The translations under genes were made by a program, and so were the position numbers. From Prevotellaceae bacterium UBA1787 (GTDB taxonomy: Bacteria > Bacteroidota > Bacteroidia > Bacteroidales > Bacteroidaceae), in contig DCGD01000020.1 in the NCBI GenBank assembly GCA_002315195.1, forward strand, positions 697 through 7,047: a DNA stretch of 6,351 bases. Reading direction: 5' to 3'. Position 1 is the stretch's first letter; each line of letters opens with the position of its first letter. The notes under the pieces were generated by a model, which worked only from the letters and a program-made list of their open reading frames with translations, made no database searches and had not been told where the DNA came from. Positions 1-5,817 of this stretch are shown piece by piece.

Positions 1-425
1 GGCGTTGGTATTTGGTGGGGCGTCCGTGGCCATCGGGGGAAGACCGACTTTATTGTCTGGACCGGGTGCGGGATTTCAGGCTTTCAAGTCATGTGTTTGA
101 TTACCCGGAGGATTTCAATCCGAAAGTGTTTTTTGATGGTTGTTTCGGCATCATTGCCGACAAGAATTGCAAAGTGGAGAATGTCAAGCTCAGGGTCAGC
201 GCCAGACAGGCGAACTATATGCGCGACCTTCCCATGCATGCGTCCCAGGAAGAGGTTGAGCGAAACGAATCATACAGCATCTTCAGCATGAAAGTGAGGG
301 CTTCTTACGATTTTCAGCAGGAACTGCTTTGGAACCGCGAGGAGCTGGAGGTGCTTGAACCTCTCTGGCTGCGTGAAGAGATGGTTGAGACTATAAAAAG
401 AATGTTGGGCAAGTATCAAGCGTGA
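1..425 (+). CDS. WYL-domain transcriptional regulator, C-terminal part (5' end outside window)
   Basis: The reading frame is open from base 3 and stops with TGA at 423-425. Its first codons read R-W-Y-L-V-G, so the W-Y-L tripeptide that names the family lies at bases 6-14, followed by the usual arginine/aspartate-rich strand (LYCLDRVRDFRL). The rest matches the C-terminal extension (WCX) of these regulators: a beta-rich stretch with 'YMRDLPMHASQ', then 'ELLWNREELEVLEPLWLREEM' shortened by the family's usual final helix. Family members have an N-terminal winged-helix DNA-binding domain and use the WYL pocket to sense a ligand, often a nucleotide or nucleic acid. About half or more of the protein, including the DNA-binding domain, is missing upstream. 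TTG at 12 could be read as a start, but the motif shows it is internal. WYL regulators often control phage-defence loci (BrxR and CapW are examples), but this one could equally be a housekeeping regulator: its base composition resembles the exonuclease next door more than the DUF262 genes. Confidence 0.88.
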   Translation, partial: RWYLVGRPWPSGEDRLYCLDRVRDFRLSSHVFDYPEDFNPKVFFDGCFGIIADKNCKVENVKLRVSARQANYMRDLPMHASQEEVERNESYSIFSMKVRASYDFQQELLWNREELEVLEPLWLREEMVETIKRMLGKYQA

Positions 426-594
426 AACGACATGGTAAAAGAGGATGATGAACCGGACTATTGTTTTGTTGGAAAATTTTTTGATTAATTTTTTAGAATA
501 TCAATTTTAGTTTATTATTTTGCAGTTATGAAATCTCTTGAAGAATTTATAGCGGGGGTGTCTTATTGTATAACATGGAACATAAAGTAATAAT
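426..594. other. AT-rich intergenic region between WYL gene and exonuclease gene
   Basis: This 169-base gap is strongly AT-rich in its middle (about 470-520), with T runs at 477-482 and 489-494. It probably carries the exonuclease promoter. The best match I see to the Bacteroidota promoter pattern (TTTG, then TAnnTTTG) is TTTG at 465-468 followed 17 bases later by TAATTTTT at 486-493. The spacing is short and the last base is wrong, so this is weak. I see no GC-rich hairpin followed by a T tract that would terminate the WYL gene. Confidence 0.35.
528..590 (+). CDS. Possible 20-codon leader or chance mini-ORF before the exonuclease gene
   Basis: An ATG at 528 opens a 20-residue frame (MKSLEEFIAG..., ending ...TWNIK) that stops with TAA at 588-590, 4 bases before the exonuclease ATG. 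The tight spacing would allow translational coupling. I do not recognise the peptide. It has no run of a single amino acid that would suggest an attenuator, and no clear Shine-Dalgarno sequence. It could be a leader peptide, the start of a decayed gene, or chance. Confidence 0.2.
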   Translation: MKSLEEFIAGVSYCITWNIK

Positions 595-1083
595 ATGAAA
601 GATTTTGCGGCTATTGATTTTGAGACGGCCAATTTCGAACGTTCAAGTGTTTGTTCGGTGGGTGTGGTCGTGTATAGGAACGGACGGAAGGTGGATGCGT
701 TTTATTCGCTCATCAAACCCGAACCGGAGTATTACACTGACAGGTGTGTCCAGGTGCATGGGCTTACGGATGTAGATACGTGGAATGCTCCCGTATTTCC
801 TGATGTATGGAAGCAGATTGAGCCTATGATAGAGGGGCTTCCGCTGGTGGCGCACAACAAGGCTTTCGACGAAACTTGCCTGAAAGCCGTGTTCCGTTGC
901 TACCAAATGGATTATCCTGATTATGAGTTTTACTGCACCTTGCAGCAAGCGCGCAAGGTGTGGCCGGAAGGACACCACAATTTGGATATTATCGCGGAGC
1001 GTTGCGGTTTCTATTTGAAAAACCATCATCACGCACTTGCGGACGCGGAAGCCTGCGCCGCCATTGCCTTGGAGATATTATAG
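595..1083 (+). CDS. DEDDh-family 3'-5' exonuclease (DnaQ/Pol III epsilon-like, single domain)
   Basis: This 162-residue protein is a stand-alone RNase T/DnaQ-type exonuclease that would remove nucleotides from 3' ends of DNA or RNA with two metal ions. All motifs are visible. Exo I is 'AIDFETAN' with D8 and E10. Exo II is 'LVAHNKAFD' ending at D92. Exo III is the 'HHALADAEA' segment with H145 and D150 at the H-x4-D spacing of the DEDDh subgroup. The protein covers only the nuclease core, with no BRCT, helicase or polymerase-binding extension, so it is more likely a repair or RNA-processing exonuclease than the replicative proofreading subunit. The ATG at 595 sits in an AT-rich leader (AAAGTAATAAT) without a clear Shine-Dalgarno sequence; it places Exo I at residues 7-11, as usual, and no alternative start is needed. 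Its G+C is above that of the DUF262 genes downstream (31 of 60 bases at 661-720). The substrate cannot be told from sequence. Confidence 0.92.
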   Translation: MKDFAAIDFETANFERSSVCSVGVVVYRNGRKVDAFYSLIKPEPEYYTDRCVQVHGLTDVDTWNAPVFPDVWKQIEPMIEGLPLVAHNKAFDETCLKAVFRCYQMDYPDYEFYCTLQQARKVWPEGHHNLDIIAERCGFYLKNHHHALADAEACAAIALEIL

Positions 1084-1229
1084 AAAGTCTGTGTCATGGA
1101 CTAAATGTGAAATAGGCATTGCATGTAAGTTTAAGCGTTGAAGAGAAATCCGAGGCGAATGTGTTTTATTAATCATTCTCTTTGTGGTAAGTCCAAATGC
1201 TTTAGGGTTAAATGAAGATTTTTTATTAA
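1084..1229. other. Intergenic region upstream of the DUF262 operon
   Basis: This 146-base gap separates the exonuclease from the two-gene DUF262 operon and should hold the operon promoter. It also marks a modest drop in G+C. I see no hairpin plus T tract ending the exonuclease transcript. Its last bases contain a repeated start context: TTAAATGAA occurs at 1208-1216 and again at 1226-1234. Confidence 0.4.
1181..1210 (+). promoter_or_regulatory. Weak candidate Bacteroidota promoter for the DUF262 operon
   Basis: TTTG at 1181-1184 is followed, 18 bases later, by TAGGGTTA at 1203-1210. This only partly fits the Bacteroidota -33 (TTTG) and -7 (TAnnTTTG) elements: TA and two of the four downstream bases match. 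It would start transcription a little upstream of the ATG at 1230, giving a very short leader. Low confidence; other placements in the gap are possible. Confidence 0.18.
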
Positions 1230-3230
1230 ATGAAAATGGGAAATAACAAATCACTTGAACTGATGCATGTTGCAGATTTGCTTGACATGCATTTCAATAT
1301 CCCAAATTATCAAAGGGGGTATCGATGGGAAAGCAAACATGTCGAAGCATTGTTGGATGACTTATATGGTTTTAGCGTCCAAATGAGAGGAGACAGCAAC
1401 AAGCAAGGTAAATTTTATTGTATTCAACCTTTGGCGGTCGTAGCCAACAAAGCCTTGAGCTCTGAAGACGAAATTGTGTATGATGTGATTGATGGTCAGC
1501 AGAGATTGACTACTTTGTACTTGCTTTTGACTTATTTGCAAGATGCAAGGCGGGTATTGTACACAGGAAAAACATCAACATCAATATTCACATTGAAATA
1601 TGAAAGTCGAGATTCTGATTTTTTTGACAATAAAGAATTCATGACAAGCGACATTGAGAAATCCATGCGCAATATAGATTTTTTTTATATGACACGTGCA
1701 TATAAGGCTATTGACGGATGGTTTAATAGGAAAGATATTTCCAAGTCTATTATTTTGAGAGTGTTGATTCCGGAAAATTACAATAATACAACAGGGCTTA
1801 CAGGAGAAAACTTACAGAAAGCCAAAGAACAGAATGACAGAGAAAATGATGTGAGATTTATATGGTACAATGTTGCGGTTAAAGATGACACAGATTCAAT
1901 GGAGGTGTTTTCACAATTAAATTATGGCAAGACTGAGTTGACGCCTACTGAACTTGTCAAGGCGCTTTTGTTCCAATGCGACATTTATACCAAAGACGTA
2001 CAACTTATGCGTGAGATAACTTTCAGACGCTCTTGTGAATGGGATGCAATGGAAAAGCAGTTGCAGAATCCGTTCATGTGGTCAATGTTCATGTCACCGG
2101 ATGATATGACTACATCCCACATGACAATTGTATTGCAAATTGTTGTTGATGAACTATATGACGGATTGAAGAAAGTTGAACCAAACATTAAATTTGACAA
2201 ATCTTCGGAAGACTATATATATCAAGTATGCAATCGGTATCTTGGAACCAACAAGGATGGAGATTATGCAGAAAAAGTCAAAGAGGTGTGGGAGATGGTA
2301 CAGACCAAATATACAGCACTCTATAATTGGTACAAGAATTCTGACACATATCATCTTATAGGACTTCTTGTTTGGCTAAAGGAATTCAAGAACAAGAATT
2401 TCGGCATTAAGGAACGCCGCCAACTGCTAAAGGAACTTATGGACAAATATAGCCAAGTTTCCAAGGACGCGTTTATCAAACACTTGAAGAAATCAATAGC
2501 CGGTATCATCCATGTTGAAGAGACAAAAAAAATAGGTAAAGAAATCATGCCGTGGGGTTTGGAACGTATCAACTACAATGAAGATGCTTTGCAAATGATT
2601 CGCATATTGGTGACTTTCAATGTTGAAGATATTAGAAAGCATCAAGACGAATCTTCCAAATTCCCCTTTCATCTGCTCCGTAAATACAAAATAACCAGTT
2701 TGGAGCATATTCATCCACAGAATCTTTCTATGGATAACATTAAAATAGAAACGCTAAAAAAATGGCTCGAAACAAGTGAACGCAATCTGGAAGTCGTTGG
2801 GAAATATGACATATACCATGAAAAGATTGCCGAATTGCGTAAATACATCAAAGATGAAGCATCATATAAGAAAAACATAGATGTCGCCCAAGAAATCATA
2901 AACGAAATAGACCAAGAGTTCAACGACTTGGCAAACATGAATGAAGAACAGATGCATACGCTCTATAACATGTCATTGGTAGACAAAGAACTCAATTCCG
3001 CGTTAAGCAATAATCTGTTGGACAAAAAACGTGAAATACTTCTTTCATACCAGGAAAATAAGAAAAAATACGTTTTGCCGACAACTCAAAAGGTATTCAG
3101 CAAGCATTATGCTCCAACCTCTGAACCAAATGTCGGACCGGAACTTTGGACAGATCCAGACCGTAAAGCATATTTCAGCGCAATAGAGACAATGTATAAA
3201 AATTTTGACAAATACTATTCAAAAGATTAA
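1230..3230 (+). CDS. DUF262 + DUF1524 (GmrSD-like) NTP-dependent HNH endonuclease, first gene of pair
   Basis: This 666-residue protein has the layout of fused GmrSD/BrxU-type modification-dependent restriction enzymes. The N-terminal DUF262 domain (ParB/Srx fold, NTP binding and hydrolysis) shows 'IPNYQRGYRW' at 24-33, 'DGQQRLTTL' at 88-96 and the 'F-x3-N-x-G-x3-L-x3-E-x2-K' motif at 227-244. A long helical middle follows. The C-terminal HNH nuclease of DUF1524/GmrSD_C type has 'LEHIHPQN' at 491-498 (H493 as general base) and, after an 80-residue helical insertion, the partner segment with N580, N589, 'ALSNN' 591-595 and 'DKKR' 598-601. A conserved-looking tail (about 617-652, 'KVFSKHYAP', 'WTDPDRKAY') closes it. 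Full length with no visible damage. The ATG at 1230 directly follows an in-frame TAA, so no upstream start is possible; ATG 1236 is an alternative. In the family such proteins cut DNA with modified cytosines or phosphorothioates; the target here is unknown. It is AT-rich and ends 2 bases before its partner gene. Confidence 0.9.
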   Translation: MKMGNNKSLELMHVADLLDMHFNIPNYQRGYRWESKHVEALLDDLYGFSVQMRGDSNKQGKFYCIQPLAVVANKALSSEDEIVYDVIDGQQRLTTLYLLLTYLQDARRVLYTGKTSTSIFTLKYESRDSDFFDNKEFMTSDIEKSMRNIDFFYMTRAYKAIDGWFNRKDISKSIILRVLIPENYNNTTGLTGENLQKAKEQNDRENDVRFIWYNVAVKDDTDSMEVFSQLNYGKTELTPTELVKALLFQCDIYTKDVQLMREITFRRSCEWDAMEKQLQNPFMWSMFMSPDDMTTSHMTIVLQIVVDELYDGLKKVEPNIKFDKSSEDYIYQVCNRYLGTNKDGDYAEKVKEVWEMVQTKYTALYNWYKNSDTYHLIGLLVWLKEFKNKNFGIKERRQLLKELMDKYSQVSKDAFIKHLKKSIAGIIHVEETKKIGKEIMPWGLERINYNEDALQMIRILVTFNVEDIRKHQDESSKFPFHLLRKYKITSLEHIHPQNLSMDNIKIETLKKWLETSERNLEVVGKYDIYHEKIAELRKYIKDEASYKKNIDVAQEIINEIDQEFNDLANMNEEQMHTLYNMSLVDKELNSALSNNLLDKKREILLSYQENKKKYVLPTTQKVFSKHYAPTSEPNVGPELWTDPDRKAYFSAIETMYKNFDKYYSKD

Positions 3231-3235
3231 TTATG
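3221..3235 (+). promoter_or_regulatory. Stop-start junction coupling the two DUF262 genes
   Basis: The TAA of the first DUF262 gene (3228-3230) is separated by two bases from the ATG of the second (3233). The preceding AAAAGA at 3221-3226 is at most a weak ribosome binding site. This arrangement favours translational coupling and near-equal synthesis of the two proteins, as expected for subunits of one complex. It is the best evidence here that they act together. Confidence 0.6.
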
Positions 3236-5569
3236 GCTTCAATAACCTTTGAATCATTCATAAAGCAGCAGGCGATAGAGATTCCCGCCATACAAAGAGA
3301 CTATGTCCAAGGACGAGGTTGCACGATTGAGGAACAAGACAAGCGAGAGGCATTCGTGGAAAAATTAATAAACGCCATATCCAATGCCGATCCAAACCCA
3401 TGTCATTTGGAATTCATATATGGTTCCGTCAATGAGACTTCGCATTGTTTCATACCATTGGATGGGCAGCAACGATTAACTACACTGTTCTTGTTGCATT
3501 GGGTTGTATGGAACAAGAGTTCTGAGTCCGCAAGAAAACAATATCCGTTGTCACTGATTTCGGGATTGAGGTATGAGACAAGAATCAGTTCAAGGAATTT
3601 TTGTGAATGTATCATAAACAGAGCATTATTACCGAAAGAATCCACGGAACGTTTGGGTGATGTCTTGAAGAAACAGCCTTGGTTTTCAGAAGATTGGAAC
3701 TATGATCCTACTATACAGGCGATGATATCAATGATAGGTTTTGTTGAAAAGAAATTGAGTTCATTCAGTGAAGATGAAATTTCTGCCATGCTTGAAAGAA
3801 TTGGCGGAGATGACAATCCAATTAATTTTGATATACTAAACATGACAGAATATGACTTGACGGACTCTTTGTACATCAAGATGAACGCACGCGGGAAAAA
3901 ACTCACCTCTTTTGAAAATTGGAAGTCCAATTTCATTCAATTCCTTGATACAAAATTCGGAAATGAAGAATATGAGCAAGCGGACAAAGCAAGACGAATC
4001 CAGACATATACATACAAGGACTACTTCTGCTATTCAATAGAACATCAATGGACGGATTTGTTCTGGAACTATCTTAAAGAGGATTATCTGAAGTTGAGTG
4101 AGGAACAGCGGCAAAAACAATATCCTTGCATAGACGGGATGTTCATGAATTTGTTTGAGTTTCTTTGTGCGTATTGTTATTACAAAAAACAAGGTTCTTC
4201 CGACAAGGAAGAGTATGAGAAATTAAGTGCTGCGCAAAAAAGAGAGATATGGCAAGAAAAAGAATTTGTTGATTTACTGTTTGGAGCATTGGACTCCATG
4301 TGCAGAATTGACCACCAAAAGTTCTTTGATGAATTGTTCTACATTAGCGATCAAGAATTGCCAACTGATAATGAGGATTGCAAAGTGCGTTTGTTCAGGA
4401 CAAAACAGTGCAATTTATTTAAATTGTGCGTTGAAAGTGGAACTTCGATGGAATTGACCGACATGTTGTTGTTCCACGCACTGCTGCACTATTGTGTAAA
4501 GAATGTTACTACAACTGTGGACGATTCACTCAAGACATACATGAGAAACGTCCGAAACTATTTTGAAGGAGTAATCCAAAACCTTAAATCAAATACAACG
4601 GTTCAACTAAACCTTCGTAAGTCAGAATTTGAAAGATATGATAACAAAATTAACTTGTTGGCTGACAATGGTTATTCTTCATGTTCTGTTTCCGGGTGTA
4701 TCATAGACGATTGCTCCATTACTCATGGCAATACTGAGGTTTTCAAAAAGTCAATTGAAGAATTTGGAGAAGAGAGAGTAGTTGAAGCCTTGAAAACATT
4801 CTGCAAAGCATCGCAGATTGAACGCATCAGGGTATTGATTTCCTGTGGGTTCAAAGGTACGTATCTCGGAGATTGTATGGGGAGAAAGCGTTATTTCTTT
4901 GGCAACACGGACAGATGGGACGTATTATTTATTTCAGACAAAGAACAACTTTCAGGGTGTCTTGAACGATATACGGCATTGATAGCTGAGGGTAAGGGAA
5001 ATGATGAAATAATTGCAGATGCGATTACGAAACACAAAAAAGGTTTTTTGTACTATATGTTGAACTATGATGACTTTGTGGAAGCGAATGAATCAAAACA
5101 CCATTTCGCGATAAGGGGAGATTTGGACGAAGTTGACTGGATAGCATTAAAATCATATAGTTCAAATCCCGGTGTCGCCTATCACACGGACCCCTTGGCT
5201 TTTACAGTTGAGAAGCGGTTGGTCAAAAACAATCCCAATATGCAATTGGCACTTTACAAGCAATACTCAGGCAAATGTCCTCTTTGCATTGTAAAAGATA
5301 AAGTGCATTGGGAACACTTATTCTCTGTGACAAGTAGAAAAGATGGATGGCATGTCATTGATGGCAAAGAACTCTTGACAAAAGAGATATTAACGTTTTT
5401 CGGGATTGATGATTCGAAAGGGAATGTATGTGTTGTTGCTTCAGATGAAAATCGTGATATGGTTCAGGTATGTGTAGATCTTTTTGAAAAGGTAGAAAAC
5501 CAGATTGGAAACCAGGTTCAAAGCAATTCGATTAGGAATACGGTGGCGCAGCAGATGATTGATACATAG
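3233..5569 (+). CDS. DUF262 protein with atypical C-terminal HNH-like domain, second gene of pair
   Basis: This 778-residue partner has its own DUF262 domain: 'IPAIQRDYVQGR' 17-28, 'FIYGSV' 61-66, 'PLDGQQRLTTLFLLHW' 75-90 and 'YIKMNARGKKLTSFENWK' 214-231. These are intact, so NTP binding and hydrolysis are plausible. The middle (about 260-640) is helical, with a Cys/His cluster at 484-498 (C484, C489, C494, H498), and I do not recognise it. There is no DUF1524 domain. The end (about 674-745) fits a McrA-type HNH fold by eye: 'GKCPLC' 680-685, 'WEHLFSV' 693-699 (H695 for the catalytic His), then 'NVCVV' from N731 and 'DENRD' with N740. The N731-to-N740 spacing matches the classical HNH N...N spacing, but the second zinc cysteine pair is absent. 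The protein could therefore be an active or degenerate nuclease, or a DNA-recognition subunit. It is AT-rich (23 of 60 G+C at 4201-4260). Its last 16 residues (763-778) are encoded antisense to azlD. Confidence 0.85.
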   Translation: MASITFESFIKQQAIEIPAIQRDYVQGRGCTIEEQDKREAFVEKLINAISNADPNPCHLEFIYGSVNETSHCFIPLDGQQRLTTLFLLHWVVWNKSSESARKQYPLSLISGLRYETRISSRNFCECIINRALLPKESTERLGDVLKKQPWFSEDWNYDPTIQAMISMIGFVEKKLSSFSEDEISAMLERIGGDDNPINFDILNMTEYDLTDSLYIKMNARGKKLTSFENWKSNFIQFLDTKFGNEEYEQADKARRIQTYTYKDYFCYSIEHQWTDLFWNYLKEDYLKLSEEQRQKQYPCIDGMFMNLFEFLCAYCYYKKQGSSDKEEYEKLSAAQKREIWQEKEFVDLLFGALDSMCRIDHQKFFDELFYISDQELPTDNEDCKVRLFRTKQCNLFKLCVESGTSMELTDMLLFHALLHYCVKNVTTTVDDSLKTYMRNVRNYFEGVIQNLKSNTTVQLNLRKSEFERYDNKINLLADNGYSSCSVSGCIIDDCSITHGNTEVFKKSIEEFGEERVVEALKTFCKASQIERIRVLISCGFKGTYLGDCMGRKRYFFGNTDRWDVLFISDKEQLSGCLERYTALIAEGKGNDEIIADAITKHKKGFLYYMLNYDDFVEANESKHHFAIRGDLDEVDWIALKSYSSNPGVAYHTDPLAFTVEKRLVKNNPNMQLALYKQYSGKCPLCIVKDKVHWEHLFSVTSRKDGWHVIDGKELLTKEILTFFGIDDSKGNVCVVASDENRDMVQVCVDLFEKVENQIGNQVQSNSIRNTVAQQMIDT
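5275..5458 (+). other. HNH-like domain region of the second DUF262 protein
   Basis: Within the second DUF262 gene, these codons cover C682-P-L-C685, W693-E-H695, N731 and N740. They line up by eye with the HNH pattern CPxCG ... DH-x2-P ... N-x8-N seen at the C-terminus of many DUF262 proteins. Asp-His is replaced by Glu-His, and the cysteines expected at about 736 and 739 are Ala and Glu. About 35 residues separate the His from the first Asn, a somewhat long insertion. Confidence 0.55.
5497..5518 (+). repeat. Short imperfect tandem repeat at the end of the second DUF262 gene
   Basis: AAACCAGATT (5497-5506) and AAACCAGGTT (5509-5518) form a 12-base-period imperfect duplication encoding N-Q-I-G-N-Q-V-Q. 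The second copy ends exactly in the azlD stop codon (TCA at 5518-5520 on the plus strand). It may be a trace of the junction or only chance in coding DNA. Confidence 0.4.
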
Positions 5570-5817
5570 AAGAGTCCCAGGCCCATTCGGGCGCAGATGA
5601 TGCCGAGAAGGAGTGCCGCCGTGCCGGCGATGGGCGTTGTGGTGGCTTCGGTGATGGCCGGGAATGTCATGACGGCGAGTGTGACGTATGGGACGTAGTA
5701 GAGGAAGCTCTGTATGAAGCGGTTGGTGATGCGTTTTCGGATGACGAGCATGGGCAGTATGCGTACCAGGTTGGTGGCGGCAATCATGACGAGTATGTAT
5801 ATCCAGGTCTTACTCAT
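5518..5817 (-). CDS. azlD: AzlD-family small subunit of branched-chain amino acid exporter
   Basis: This 99-residue, very hydrophobic protein has four likely membrane segments (about 4-24, 38-57, 62-76, 79-98). It carries AzlD features such as 'LVRILPMLVIRKRI' at 17-30 and 'FLYYVPYVTLAVMTFPA' at 38-54. With AzlC it forms a two-component inner-membrane exporter of branched-chain amino acids and analogues, as in B. subtilis AzlCD, E. coli YgaZH and corynebacterial BrnFE. The length is normal for the family. The ATG at 5817 overlaps the azlC stop by 8 bases (ATGAGTAA), so the genes are translationally coupled, and AGGAAG (minus strand, 5829-5824) lies 6 bases before the ATG as a Shine-Dalgarno sequence. 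Its G+C is much higher than that of the adjoining DUF262 gene. The TGA stop lies 52 bases inside that convergent gene, with no room for a terminator between them. Confidence 0.9.
   Translation of the reverse strand: MSKTWIYILVMIAATNLVRILPMLVIRKRITNRFIQSFLYYVPYVTLAVMTFPAITEATTTPIAGTAALLLGIICARMGLGLFYVSIICCATVFLIELL

Noticed and set aside
643..1032. Minus-strand ORF of 129 codons across the exonuclease gene
   Set aside because: It is antisense to a gene with all DEDDh motifs, and its translation shows no recognisable domain.
1097..1195. Inverted repeat TGGACT (1097-1102) and AGTCCA (1190-1195) as an operator
   Set aside because: The six-base arms are nearly 90 bases apart, and no further pairing extends them.
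1679..2532. T8 run at 1679-1686 and A8 run at 2525-2532 in the first DUF262 gene as phase-variation tracts
   Set aside because: Runs of eight are expected in coding DNA this AT-rich, both lie in frame as Phe-Phe and Lys-Lys codons, and the gene is intact.
1985..2938. Several 61-75 codon ORFs, mostly minus strand, inside the first DUF262 gene
   Set aside because: They are frame shadows of a gene with intact motifs from end to end; none has a plausible product or start context.
1079..5577. Similar sequences ATAGAA-AGTC (from 1079) and ATAGAAGAGTC (from 5565) as insertion-site repeats
   Set aside because: Both lie at gene stop codons near the proposed island ends, but the match is only six exact bases plus four after a one-base gap, too short to separate from chance.
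5581..5592. GCCC-ATTC-GGGC hairpin as a terminator after the DUF262 operon
   Set aside because: The stem is only four base pairs, is not followed by a T run, and lies inside azlD coding sequence.
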